Numbered from the stretch's first letter, positions 16,522 to 24,601 are shown. The stretch: DNA of 37,022 bases from Acidobacteriota bacterium (GCA_003223145.1 QHXY01000297.1:1-37022), one strand, 5' to 3'. Notes: generated from the letters alone by a model not told the origin. A program made the numbers and translations.

Positions 16522-17156
16522 GACGGGCCCTCCAGCGCCTGCGCAGCCTCACGCACGCGTCTCATGAACTCGGCCAGAAGCCGGCGGTCCTTCCTGCCGG
16601 GGGCGGTCTCGACGCCGCTGTTGACGTCCACGCCGTAAGGCCTGGCCACGGCGATCGCTTCGCCGACGTTCTCCGGAGTCAGGCCTCCGGCCACGATCAC
16701 ACGGCGGTAGGCGGACGCCAGGCGCGCCACCGTCCAGTCGAAGGTCGCACCCGTCCCGCCCTTCTTTCCAGGCACGCGGGCGTCCAGGAGCGAGGTGTTG
16801 CAGCGGTAGCGCTGCACCGATTCCGGTCGGAACTGCGTGCCGACGCGGTGGGCCTTGTACCAGGGGATGGCGATCGCCTGGCAGGTTTCGGGCGGCTCGT
16901 CCCCGTGCAGCTGCAGGCAGTTGAGCCCGGCCAGAAGCGCCGTCGCTTCCATGACGCGCGGCAGCTCGTCGGCAAACACCCCGACGCGCACGACGAAGGG
17001 AGGCACGGCGGCGCACACGTCGTGCGTCAGCTCCGGCGCAACGCGCCTCGGGCTTCCCTCGACGAAGTTGAACCCCAGGGCGTCCACTCCGAGCTCGACG
17101 CCGAGCAGGGCGTCCTCCAGCCGGGTGATGCCGCACAGCTTGACGCGCACGTTCAC
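16518..17156 (-). CDS. trpF: Phosphoribosylanthranilate isomerase
   Basis: A 212-residue TIM barrel carrying out the third step from anthranilate (PRA to CdRP). The N-terminal [13 protein letters not shown] contains the catalytic cysteine motif. [23 protein letters not shown] and GVDVNSGVE, with its catalytic Asp and phosphate contacts, are all in order. The start is GTG 17156, which overlaps the trpC stop (GTGA); the frame extends upstream but without homology. Its own TGA overlaps the GTG of trpB. Nothing unusual in the sequence. Confidence 0.93.
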   Translation of the reverse strand: MNVRVKLCGITRLEDALLGVELGVDALGFNFVEGSPRRVAPELTHDVCAAVPPFVVRVGVFADELPRVMEATALLAGLNCLQLHGDEPPETCQAIAIPWYKAHRVGTQFRPESVQRYRCNTSLLDARVPGKKGGTGATFDWTVARLASAYRRVIVAGGLTPENVGEAIAVARPYGVDVNSGVETAPGRKDRRLLAEFMRRVREAAQALEGPS

Positions 17157-17941
17157 GACGCAGCGCCTCCCGCCAGCTCGCGCAGCGCCGCCCCCGGGTC
17201 GGCCTCGCGCATCAGCCTTTCGCCGATCAAGAAGGCGACGTACCCCGCGCCGCGCAGACGCTGGATATCCAGGGGAGTCTCGATGCCGCTCTCGCTGACC
17301 TTGATCAGCGGCTCCGGCAGGCGCGGTGCCAGCCGCAGCGAGTTCTCGATCGACACGCTCATGGTCGCGAGATCCCGGTTGTTCACCCCGACCACCGCCG
17401 CGCCGCATTCGATCGCCCGGTCCACCTCCTCCTCGGAGTGGACCTCCACCAGGGGCTCCATGTGCAACGAGCGGGCAACCCCGATCAGCGTCGCCAGATC
17501 CTTCGAGGTCAGGATGCGGGCGATCAGGAGGATCGAATCGGCGCCCAGGACGCGACTCTCGTAAACCTGATACTCCTCCAGTACGAAGTCCTTGCGCAGC
17601 ACCGGCACCGCGACCGCGCGCTTGGCATCCCCCAGGTGCTCCGGCGCGCCCAGAAAGAAGCGCGACTCGGTCAGGACCGACAGCGCCGCGGCGCCGGCGC
17701 GCGCGTAAGAGGCGGCGATCGCCGCCACGTCGGCGGCGGCATTGATCTCGCCCTTCGAAGGCGAGGCCTTCTTGATCTCGGCGATGATGTTGATCCGATC
17801 GCCCCGGCGGATGGCCGCGCCGAAATCCCGTGGCGGCAGGGCGGCGGTGGCCATCTCAATGACCCGGCGGAGCGGACGCTCCACCTTGTCCCGCGCCACC
17901 TGCGCCTTCTTGGCCTGCACGATCCGTTCGAGAACGCCCAC
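17153..17941 (-). CDS. trpC: Indole-3-glycerol phosphate synthase
   Basis: A 262-residue enzyme that closes the indole ring (CdRP to indole-3-glycerol phosphate). Typical motifs are LERIVQAKKAQVARDK at the start, INIIAEIKKASPSKG with the catalytic lysine, PVLRKDFVLEEYQVYESRV, EVHSEEEVDRAIECGA, VGVNNRDL and SESGIETPLDI. GTG 17941 was chosen because GGAGG lies five bases upstream and family similarity begins there. The frame is open to 17992 without homology. About 66 non-coding bases separate it from trpD, the longest gap between the main trp genes. Confidence 0.94.
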   Translation of the reverse strand: MGVLERIVQAKKAQVARDKVERPLRRVIEMATAALPPRDFGAAIRRGDRINIIAEIKKASPSKGEINAAADVAAIAASYARAGAAALSVLTESRFFLGAPEHLGDAKRAVAVPVLRKDFVLEEYQVYESRVLGADSILLIARILTSKDLATLIGVARSLHMEPLVEVHSEEEVDRAIECGAAVVGVNNRDLATMSVSIENSLRLAPRLPEPLIKVSESGIETPLDIQRLRGAGYVAFLIGERLMREADPGAALRELAGGAAS

Positions 17942-18007
17942 CCGCCCTCCCCGAGCGCGGCCCTCACTGCGGCGCGGTCCGCGCAGGTGCACCCCGCCGC
18001 GGTCGGC

Positions 18008-19030
18008 TCAGGCGTTGAGCGGGCAGAGCGCCCGCAGACGCTCCAGCACCCGCAGAGCGCCACCCGAGTCGATCGCCTGCGCGGCCAGCTCGACGCCTTC
18101 CTTGAGATCACCCGCTCGTCCCGCCACCACCAGGGCCGCGCCGGCGTTCAGAAGGACCACGTCGCGCCTCCGGCCGCGCTCCCCGCCCAGCACACTCCCG
18201 GCAATCGCCACGTTGCGCTCGACGTCCCCGCCCGCGAGCTCATCCACTCGCGCCCGCGGCAGCCCGGCGTCCTCCGGTGTCAGCTCGCCCTCGCGCACCC
18301 GGCCGTCCCGCAACTCCGCCACGCGGGTCGTCCCGTGAAGGGTGATCTCGTCGAGGCCGTGACCGTGCACCACCATGGCCCGTTCCGAGCCAAGCTCCCT
18401 GAGAACTTCGGCCATCACACGAAGACGGCCTGGGTCGTACACGCCCAGCAGCTGGTGACGGGCTCCCGCGGGGTTGGTCAGCGGACCGAGGATGTTGAAC
18501 ACGGTCCGCACCCCCAGCTCCCGCCGCACCGGGGCGGCATGACGCATGGCGCCGTGCAGCGACGGAGCGAACAGGAAACCGAGCCCGACCTCCCGGAGCG
18601 ATCGCTCGTCGGTCGCGACCGGGACATCCACGCGCACGCCCAGGCCCTGCAGGAGATCGGCGCTGCCGCAGCGGCTGCTCACCGAATGATTGCCATGCTT
18701 GGCGACCACCACGCCGGCCGCCGCGACGACGAAGGCGGCCAGCGTGCTGATGTTGAACGTGCCGGACGCGTCGCCCCCCGTGCCGCAGGTGTCGAGAATC
18801 ACCGGGGCGTCGCAGCGCACCCGCGTGGCCCGCTCGCGCATCACCCGCGCGAACTCGGTGATCTCGACCACCGTCTCGCCACGCATTCTGAGCCCGATGA
18901 GGAAGGCCGCCAGCCGCGCCGGCGGGACGCAGCCGTCCATGATCGCCTCGAACGAGGAGCGCGCCTCGGGCGCCGACAGGCGGACTCCGTCGACCACCTT
19001 GCCCAGGATCACCTGCAGCACATCCTCCAT
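18008..19030 (-). CDS. trpD: Anthranilate phosphoribosyltransferase
   Basis: A protein of about 340 residues that transfers phosphoribose from PRPP to anthranilate. The PRPP site DTCGTGGDASGTFNIST, the KHGNHSVSSRCGSADLL motif and FAPSLHGAMRHAAPVRRELG followed by NILGPLTNPA are diagnostic and complete. ATG 19030 gives the conserved start MEDVLQVILGKVVDG. GTG 19048 would overlap the end of trpG by 13 bases. It is separate from trpG, not fused as in enterobacteria. Confidence 0.94.
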   Translation of the reverse strand: MEDVLQVILGKVVDGVRLSAPEARSSFEAIMDGCVPPARLAAFLIGLRMRGETVVEITEFARVMRERATRVRCDAPVILDTCGTGGDASGTFNISTLAAFVVAAAGVVVAKHGNHSVSSRCGSADLLQGLGVRVDVPVATDERSLREVGLGFLFAPSLHGAMRHAAPVRRELGVRTVFNILGPLTNPAGARHQLLGVYDPGRLRVMAEVLRELGSERAMVVHGHGLDEITLHGTTRVAELRDGRVREGELTPEDAGLPRARVDELAGGDVERNVAIAGSVLGGERGRRRDVVLLNAGAALVVAGRAGDLKEGVELAAQAIDSGGALRVLERLRALCPLNA

Positions 19031-19035
19031 CGCGC

Positions 19036-19611
19036 TCACCCGGCCCACGGCCGTTCCAGGAAATTCTTCAGGAGGGCCTTGCCGTCCCGCGTCAGGACCG
19101 ACTCCGGGTGGAACTGCACGCCCTCGGTCGGGTGAAGCCTGTGACGCAGCCCCATGATCACTCCGTCCTCCGTGCTGGCCGATACTTCGAGGTCGGACGG
19201 CACGCTCTTCGGGTCGACGACGAGCGAATGGTAGCGGGTCGCCTCGAAGGGATTCTCGAGGCCGGCGAAGATCGTGCGGCCATCATGCCGGATCCGGCTG
19301 GTCTTGCCGTGCATCAGCGAGGGGGCGCGCACGACGCGGCCGCCGAACGCCTGCCCGATCGCCTGGTGCCCGAGGCAGACTCCGAGCACCGGCAACCTGC
19401 CCGAAAAGGCCCGCACCGCGTCGAGGGTGATGCCGGCGTCGTCCGGGGTGCGCGGCCCGGGAGAGATGACCAGGGCCTGCGGTCGCCGGGCGGAGATGCC
19501 TTCCACGGTGATCCGGTCGTTGCGGTACACCTCCACGTCCGCCCCGAGTTCCTGGAGATACTGCACCAGGTTGTAGGTGAAGGAGTCGTAGTTGTCGATG
19601 ACCACGATCAC
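19036..19611 (-). CDS. trpG: Anthranilate synthase component II (glutamine amidotransferase)
   Basis: A 191-residue class I amidotransferase supplying ammonia to TrpE. The catalytic triad region is present: the nucleophile Cys in VLGVCLGHQAIGQ and the His-Glu pair in GVQFHPES. The N-terminal IDNYDSFTYNLVQYL and ISPGPRTPDDAG are typical. GTG 19611 overlaps the trpE TGA. It could also serve para-aminobenzoate synthase, as many TrpG proteins do, because no separate pabA is visible here. Confidence 0.94.
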   Translation of the reverse strand: MIVVIDNYDSFTYNLVQYLQELGADVEVYRNDRITVEGISARRPQALVISPGPRTPDDAGITLDAVRAFSGRLPVLGVCLGHQAIGQAFGGRVVRAPSLMHGKTSRIRHDGRTIFAGLENPFEATRYHSLVVDPKSVPSDLEVSASTEDGVIMGLRHRLHPTEGVQFHPESVLTRDGKALLKNFLERPWAG

Positions 19612-21071
19612 GTCCGCGCCTCCGCCCGCTCGATCGCGTCGATCAGGGCCCCCGCCTTGCTTACGCACTCGCGGTACTCGCGGTCAGGGACCGAGTCGGC
19701 CACGATCCCGGCGCCGGCCTGCACGTGCGCGATGCCACGGCTCATCACGGTCGTGCGGATGGTGATGCAGGAGTCGAGGTTGCCGGAGTAGTCGACGTAA
19801 CCGACCGCGCCGGCGTACGGACCGCGGCGCGTGGTCTCCAGCTCTTCGATGATCTCCATGGCGCGCACCTTGGGCGCACCGGACACGGTGCCCGCCGGGA
19901 AGCAGGCCAGGAGACCGTCGAATGCGTCCCGGTCGGCCCGCAACCGCGCGGTCACCTCCGACACAAGGTGCATGACGTGCGAGAAGCGCTCCACCCCCAT
20001 GAAGTGGCTGACCTCGACGGTGCCGGGCCGGCCGACGCGCCCGAGGTCGTTGCGGCCCAGGTCGACCAGCATCACGTGCTCGGCCCGCTCCTTGGGATCG
20101 GTCAGGAGCTCCCTCTCCATCGCCCGGTCCTCGTCCTCATCCCGGCCCCGCGGGCGGGTGCCGGCAATCGGCCGCGTCCGGATCCGGTCCCCCTCCACCC
20201 GCACCAGCATCTCCGGCGAGGCGCCCGCCAGGGTGACCTCCCCGAAGTCGAGGTAGTACATGTAGGGCGAGGGGTTGATGCGGCGGAGGGCCCGGTAGAT
20301 CGAGAAGGGCGAGGCCCGGGCCCTGCGCTCGAAGCGCTGTGACAGGACCACCTGGAAGATGTCGCCGGCGCGGATGTAGTCCTTGGCCCGCCTGACGCTC
20401 GCTTTGTAGCGCGCCTGGCTGATGTTCGCTCGCCAGCGGTCGCGTCCCGGCGCGCGGCGCGCCGCCGGCGCCGCGGCTCGGCGCAGCAGATTCTCCATGA
20501 ACTCGATGCTGCGACGTGCGGCGCGGTAACGCTTGTCGAGGACTCTCGACTTCACGCGCTCGCCCCGCTCCTCGGTGCGGATGTTCGACACGATCTGGAT
20601 CCGCTGCTTCAGGTGATCGAACGCCAGAACGGTGTCGTAGATCCCGAACAGGATGTCGGGCACGCGCAGGTCGTCCTTGACGGACCGAGGCAGTCGCTCG
20701 ATCGACCGCACCACGTCGTAAGACAGGTAGCCGACGGCGCCGCCGGTGAATCGCGGCAGGTCCGGGAAGCGCACCGGACGGTGACTCGCCATGATCCCGC
20801 GCAGGGACTCGAGCGGGTCGCCCTCGCGCTCGCCGACCGTCGCCCGCACGAGACCCGCGGGGTCCCGCCCGAGGAATGAGTAGCGCGCAATCGCCTCGCC
20901 CCCCTCCACGGACTCCAGGAGGAACGGCTGCCGCGCCCCCCTCGCGATACGCAGGAAGGCGGCCACGGGCGTGAGCAGGTCGGCGTCGATCTCGCGGCAC
21001 AGCGGGACGACGTTCCCCTGCCGCGCCAGGTCCGGCAGGTCCGCCGCTTCGAGGTTGCACCCGTCCTTCAC
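19608..21071 (-). CDS. trpE: Anthranilate synthase component I
   Basis: A 487-residue chorismate-using enzyme making anthranilate with TrpG. The N-terminal PFLLESVEGGE contains the LLES element that binds tryptophan in feedback-inhibited TrpE, so allosteric control is likely retained. The catalytic part has RPIAGTRPRG, ELLTDPKERAEHVMLVDLGR, FPAGTVSGAPKVRAMEII and the C-terminal GAGIVADSVPDREYRE. All catalytic motifs are intact. GTG 21071 overlaps the stop of the upstream lipoprotein gene, so translation of trpE is probably coupled to that gene. Confidence 0.95.
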   Translation of the reverse strand: MKDGCNLEAADLPDLARQGNVVPLCREIDADLLTPVAAFLRIARGARQPFLLESVEGGEAIARYSFLGRDPAGLVRATVGEREGDPLESLRGIMASHRPVRFPDLPRFTGGAVGYLSYDVVRSIERLPRSVKDDLRVPDILFGIYDTVLAFDHLKQRIQIVSNIRTEERGERVKSRVLDKRYRAARRSIEFMENLLRRAAAPAARRAPGRDRWRANISQARYKASVRRAKDYIRAGDIFQVVLSQRFERRARASPFSIYRALRRINPSPYMYYLDFGEVTLAGASPEMLVRVEGDRIRTRPIAGTRPRGRDEDEDRAMERELLTDPKERAEHVMLVDLGRNDLGRVGRPGTVEVSHFMGVERFSHVMHLVSEVTARLRADRDAFDGLLACFPAGTVSGAPKVRAMEIIEELETTRRGPYAGAVGYVDYSGNLDSCITIRTTVMSRGIAHVQAGAGIVADSVPDREYRECVSKAGALIDAIERAEART

Positions 21072-21763
21072 GACTTCTTTTCGTCCTTCTCGAAGATCCC
21101 CAGAGTGCGCGGGACCTCGAACACGACCTCGATCGGCTCCTCGAGACCCTTGACCTTGAACAGCAGCCGCAACGGCACTCCGTTCAGCCCCGATTCGGGG
21201 ATGGGGAAATAGATCACGTCCTCCATGTACGACTGCGGCGGCAGGCTCACCTGATCGATGAGCAGACCGCGCCCGGAAGAGGATGGGTAGAAGTTGCTCT
21301 GCACGTAGGTGTACAGGCCGACGCCGATGAGGGTGAACTGGCGGTTCTGGACGAACAGCCGACGGTCCAGGTCGAGGCGCGGGTAGTGATCGGCGACCTC
21401 GCGGGAGGGCGCCATGGAGTACTGCTTCCCGAGGGGATCCTCCAGCGTGAAGGATTCACGGGTGATCTCGAACGTTCCTTTGGTCTTGTTTGCGACCTGC
21501 ACGAACAGAGGGAAATACGATTCCTTGCGGATCAAGCGGGCAGCATCCACCCCCGCGACCATCATCGCCAGCTTCCCGTCTTCCTTGTAGTTGTACGGGC
21601 TCAGTTTGTCGCTATAAGGGGTCACCACGTTCAGATTGCGCTCGAGCGAGGTGCATCCAGCGATTCCGACCGCCAGAGCCACAGCCATCCCGACTCGAAC
21701 CCGCCGCCACCCTCTCACCTGCGGCATCTCTGTCGGCCTCATCATGTCGATCGACCTCATCAT
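21068..21763 (-). CDS. Lipoprotein of unknown function preceding trpE
   Basis: A protein of about 231 residues that I do not recognise. After MMRSIDMMRPTEMPQV comes a hydrophobic signal, AVALAVGIAGC, ending in a lipobox cysteine, so it should be a lipoprotein. The mature domain has strand-rich segments (YFPLFVQVANKTKGTFEITR, RLFVQNRQFTLIGVGLYTYV) and an acidic/lysine tail (FEKDEKKS). Several in-frame ATGs are possible (21763, 21745, 21727, 21688). The start lies about 125 bases after the aromatic leader peptide and the stop overlaps trpE (GTGA). By position it belongs to the trp operon although it has no obvious metabolic role. The frame is open further upstream (to 21976), but that part lies in the leader region. 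Confidence 0.75.
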   Translation of the reverse strand: MMRSIDMMRPTEMPQVRGWRRVRVGMAVALAVGIAGCTSLERNLNVVTPYSDKLSPYNYKEDGKLAMMVAGVDAARLIRKESYFPLFVQVANKTKGTFEITRESFTLEDPLGKQYSMAPSREVADHYPRLDLDRRLFVQNRQFTLIGVGLYTYVQSNFYPSSSGRGLLIDQVSLPPQSYMEDVIYFPIPESGLNGVPLRLLFKVKGLEEPIEVVFEVPRTLGIFEKDEKKS

Positions 21764-21812
21764 GCATCTCGCTTCGATGGCGGGGGCGTCCCCGCGCGGC
21801 CCGGGTTCCGCT

Positions 21813-21887
21813 CCAGGGCGCACTTGCGCCCGGGCGCCCGCGCTCACCGGAGACGGCGGGGCCGGGACGGCTCCGCCGGCGCGCCGG
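21813..21887 (-). promoter_or_regulatory. Putative attenuator region of the trp operon: stacked GC hairpins
   Basis: Directly after the leader peptide stop (minus strand) lies the palindrome CCGGCGCGCCGG (21887-21876). A strong hairpin follows at 21878-21854: a six-base and a four-base stem separated by one A/C mismatch, with a three-base loop. A further hairpin lies at 21833-21813 (GGGCGC, AAGT loop, GCGCCC). The leader's last codons (GGCGC at 21895-21891) can also pair with GCGCC at 21882-21878, which would compete with the first large hairpin. No U-tract follows, so this is not a standard intrinsic terminator. Any control may act through Rho, pausing or translation. Confidence 0.5.
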
Positions 21888-22007
21888 TCAGCGCCACCAA
21901 TAGTAAGAGTGGTTTGTGTCGTGGAACAGGACGAAGTGAGGGGACCGCGCCGCCCCGCGGATCGTGAGGTCCACAAAGTCGTCCTCGCCGATGGGTCGAG
22001 CCTGCAC
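21888..22007 (-). CDS. Aromatic amino-acid leader peptide of the trp operon
   Basis: A 39-residue small open frame beginning at GTG 22007, with GGAGA six bases upstream and about 20 bases after the predicted transcription start. It ends HDTNHSYYWWR-stop: tandem Tyr (TAC TAT) and tandem Trp (TGG TGG at 21899-21894) one codon before the stop. Tandem codons for the end product at the end of a short leader are the hallmark of ribosome-mediated attenuation. The operon below makes both Trp and Tyr precursors. A second in-frame GTG at 21974, with GAGG upstream, would give 28 residues. Hairpins follow immediately. The assignment rests on pattern only; it is too short for homology. Confidence 0.7.
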   Translation of the reverse strand: MQARPIGEDDFVDLTIRGAARSPHFVLFHDTNHSYYWWR

Positions 22008-22035
22008 GGCCGATCTCCGAAAAGAAGGCGGCGTT

Positions 22036-22064
22036 ACTCTAGTACACGACCGGGATCGTGTCAA
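22036..22064 (-). promoter_or_regulatory. Consensus sigma70-type promoter of the trp/aro/tyr operon
   Basis: On the minus strand TTGACA (22064-22059, perfect -35) is followed by a 17-base spacer and TAGAGT (22041-22036, four of six). Transcription would start near 22029, about 20 bases before the leader peptide GTG. The -35 overlaps the stop codon of aroDE. Confidence 0.75.
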
Positions 22065-23584
22065 TCACGCTTCCCGCGCCGGGGCCGTGGTTTCGGGGGA
22101 GGCGGCCCCGCTGCGGCGCGGGGCTCCTCCCCGAGGGCTCCGAGCGCCACCCGGCGCATCAGTTCGACAGGGGCCTGGCGGCCGGTGAACAGGGCGAATT
22201 GCGCGGCCGCCTGCGCCACGAACATCTCCACGCCGCCCAGAGTCGATTGTCCGCGGCAGCGCGCCTCCCGCAGCAACCGGGTCTCTGGAGGGTTGTAGAT
22301 GATGTCATACACGATGGGAGCGGCGATCCAGGAGGCCGGAATCGGCGAGCGGTGGATCTCCGGCGCCAGACCGACCGAGGTCGCGTTCACCAGAAGGTCG
22401 CACGGGTATCGACGCAGGCGGGCCCAGGGGAGATGGCGCGCGCCGAAACGGCGCGCCAGAGTCCGCGCGCGCGCCGCGGTTCGATTGAAGACGGTGACGC
22501 GCGCGCCGGAGCGCACCAGTCCATCCACCACGGCCTGTGCCGCTCCTCCGGCCCCCATGACCGCGACGCGGGCGCCCTCGAGAGCCATCCGGCCGCGGAG
22601 CGGGGTCAGGAACGCCTCGACGTCCGTGTTGCGGCCTTCGAGACGATTCCACACCTTGACGACGGTGTTCACCGCCCCGACGCGCCGCGCGGTATCGTCC
22701 AAGGCATCGAGGTGCGGGAGGATCGCTTCTTTGTGGGGCAGCGTGACGCTCAAGCCGACGAGGCGCAGCTCGCTCAGGACCGGCAGGAATTCGGCCAGCC
22801 GGGACGCCTCGAACGGCAGATAGCAGTAATCGAGCCCGAGCTCTACGAGCGCCGCGTTGTGAAGGCGTGGGGAAAGCGAGTGCCCAATCGGGTAACCGAG
22901 AACACCGAGAAGCCGTGTCCCGGGTCCGATCAGGTGGAAGCGATAGAGACCGAACAACTCCTCGAGACAGACCTGGCCGGGAGCGCTTCCCGCCGCGCCG
23001 CGCGCCGGGGCGTAGACGGCGGCCGACCCCCACGAGGGCGCCAGGATCCTGCTGGGAACGCCCTTCGGGCCCATGCAAAACGCGATGAGCGACCCCGGTC
23101 CGGCGGACTGGAGCAGGTCACGCACCCTCACGATGTCGCTCGCGGCGTCCGCAAACGTGACGATCTTCGGGAGCGCGTCTCCCCCGGCCGCGCGCATCTC
23201 ACGGTAGAGCGCCTGCAGATCCGCCGGCGTCCCGTTGAAATCGTGGTGCGACAGCAGACGGCGCGTCCGCCCGCGCCCGCTCAGAAAGACGAGGTCCCGT
23301 TCGCCGAACTCCAAATCGACATAAGCGACGCCGGCGGCCAGGGCCTTCCGCAGAAGGGGCTCGCGCTCGGCCGGCCGGGCCGCTCCCCCCTGCTGGCGGC
23401 TGCGGACCGTGATCAGCTTGGGCTTGCCTTTGAGGGCGAGCATTCGATCCGCGTCCAGGTCCCTGACGAGATCCCAGCGCAGCTCGACCACGTCGGCGCG
23501 CGGGTCGGCGGCGAGGTAGGCGCGACACGCCGCCTCGGTGGTATCGCAGGCGACCACCTGGATGACGAGACAGCGCGAGGTCAA
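22061..23584 (-). CDS. aroDE: Bifunctional 3-dehydroquinate dehydratase (type I) / shikimate dehydrogenase
   Basis: A 507-residue fusion of two consecutive shikimate-pathway enzymes. The N-terminal 220 or so residues are a type I dehydroquinase: VVELRWD, the catalytic His in LLSHHDFNGTP, the Schiff-base lysine in PKIVTFA, and FCMGPKGVPSRI. The C-terminal 280 or so residues are AroE: LGYPIGHSLSPRLHN, the catalytic VTLPHKE, GAVNTVV, the Rossmann loop VMGAGGAAQAV, LLVNATSVG and GVEMFVAQAAAQF. The order is that of the plant and chlamydial fusions. It starts at TTG 23584, with GGAG six bases upstream, 17 bases after the cysteine synthase. It finishes in a Pro/Arg/Lys-rich tail overlapping the trp promoter. 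Confidence 0.93.
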   Translation of the reverse strand: MTSRCLVIQVVACDTTEAACRAYLAADPRADVVELRWDLVRDLDADRMLALKGKPKLITVRSRQQGGAARPAEREPLLRKALAAGVAYVDLEFGERDLVFLSGRGRTRRLLSHHDFNGTPADLQALYREMRAAGGDALPKIVTFADAASDIVRVRDLLQSAGPGSLIAFCMGPKGVPSRILAPSWGSAAVYAPARGAAGSAPGQVCLEELFGLYRFHLIGPGTRLLGVLGYPIGHSLSPRLHNAALVELGLDYCYLPFEASRLAEFLPVLSELRLVGLSVTLPHKEAILPHLDALDDTARRVGAVNTVVKVWNRLEGRNTDVEAFLTPLRGRMALEGARVAVMGAGGAAQAVVDGLVRSGARVTVFNRTAARARTLARRFGARHLPWARLRRYPCDLLVNATSVGLAPEIHRSPIPASWIAAPIVYDIIYNPPETRLLREARCRGQSTLGGVEMFVAQAAAQFALFTGRQAPVELMRRVALGALGEEPRAAAGPPPPKPRPRRGKRD

Positions 23585-23601
23585 AGCGCTCTCCGCGAGG
23601 T

Positions 23602-24525
23602 TCAGGACGGTCCGGGGCCTTCCGGGTACAGCGGTGTGCTCAGGTATTTTTCCCCGCGGTCGGGGAGCAGCGTCACGATGTGGCCCCTCTTGACCCTGCG
23701 GGCGACCTGCAGGGCCGCAAACATCGCGGTGCCCGAGGAGATGCCGGCGAAGATGCCCTCGCGGCGCGCCAAGTCGCGGGCGGTCTCAAAGGCGTCCGCG
23801 TCCATCACCGTCATGCGTTCGTCGACCAGGCTCCAGTCCATGATCACGGGAACGCGGGACTCCGTCATGTTCCTGAGGCCTTGCTGCGCGTGCCTGGGTT
23901 GCGGTTCCACCGAGACGACCTTCAGGGCCGCGTTGCGCTCTTTCAGACGCCGCGCCATGCCGACCAGCGTGCCGCAGGTGCCGAGCGTCAGCACGAGCCA
24001 GTCGACGCGCCCGCCGGTCTGTCTCCAGACCTCCTCCGCGGTGCCCTCGTAGTGCGCCAGGGTGTTGTCGGGATTGACGTACTGGCCGACACGAAAGTAC
24101 CGCGCGGGGTCCCGCGCATACAGGGCGTCGGCGAGATCCCACGCCTCATCCGAGCCGCCCTCTCTCGAGGTGAACACGATTTCGGCGCCGAGGGCACGGA
24201 GGATTTGCCGCCTCTCGATCGACACCCTCTGCGCCATGGTGATGACCACCCGGTAGCCCTTGACCGCTCCCACCATCGCCAGACCGATGCCGGTGTTCCC
24301 GCTGGAGGATTCCAGGAGCGTCATCCCTGGCTTGAGGTCGCCGCGCCTCTCGGCCTCCTCCACGATGCGCTGTGTGATCCGTTCCTTGACGCTGCCCATC
24401 GGGTTGAACCCCTCGATCTTTGCGTAGATCGGTGCCTCGGGCTCGGGGTTCATCCGCCGGATGCGCACCAGCGGCGTGTGACCGATCGTCTCCAGGATGG
24501 TGTCGCACGCGGAGGGCGTCTCCAT
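23602..24525 (-). CDS. PLP-dependent cysteine synthase family protein
   Basis: A 307-residue fold-type II PLP enzyme of the CysK/CysM/CBS group, which makes cysteine from an activated serine. IGHTPLVRI starts the domain. The PLP lysine sits in NPMGSVKERI, followed by LLESSSGNTGIGLA (substrate loop), GTCGTLVGMARRL (phosphate loop) and the C-terminal GIFAGISSGTAM. The NPMGSVKER loop differs slightly from the commoner NPGGSVKDR, and the choice between CysK, CysM and a cystathionine beta-synthase is open. ATG 24525 lies only nine bases after a consensus TATAAT, so its message may be leaderless. aroDE follows 17 bases later. Confidence 0.88.
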   Translation of the reverse strand: METPSACDTILETIGHTPLVRIRRMNPEPEAPIYAKIEGFNPMGSVKERITQRIVEEAERRGDLKPGMTLLESSSGNTGIGLAMVGAVKGYRVVITMAQRVSIERRQILRALGAEIVFTSREGGSDEAWDLADALYARDPARYFRVGQYVNPDNTLAHYEGTAEEVWRQTGGRVDWLVLTLGTCGTLVGMARRLKERNAALKVVSVEPQPRHAQQGLRNMTESRVPVIMDWSLVDERMTVMDADAFETARDLARREGIFAGISSGTAMFAALQVARRVKRGHIVTLLPDRGEKYLSTPLYPEGPGPS

Positions 24526-24534
24526 GGCGGCGGC

Positions 24535-24540
24535 ATTATA
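24535..24540 (-). promoter_or_regulatory. -10 element of the cysteine synthase gene
   Basis: A perfect TATAAT on the minus strand, with only nine bases between it and ATG 24525. No clear -35 is visible. The spacing implies initiation at or next to the start codon. Confidence 0.5.
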
Positions 24541-24601
24541 GTGCAGCGTCCGACGCGCCGTGGTCCGGGCGCGCGGACCGCCGGACGCGCAACGCCCCGA
24601 T

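Noticed and set aside
21727-21770. Short repeat of CCTCATCATG around CGATCGA before the lipoprotein start
   Set aside because: Only two short copies, partly coding for the Met-rich N-terminus; no sign of a regulatory or mobile repeat.
22066-22130. GC-rich Pro/Lys/Arg tail of aroDE considered as a terminator hairpin
   Set aside because: It is coding, lacks a T-run, and the trp promoter follows directly.
22058-24052. Long plus-strand open frame (664 codons) opposite aroDE and the cysteine synthase
   Set aside because: It is the antisense shadow of two genes with clear conserved motifs. Long antisense frames are expected at this GC content and the protein shows no recognisable fold.
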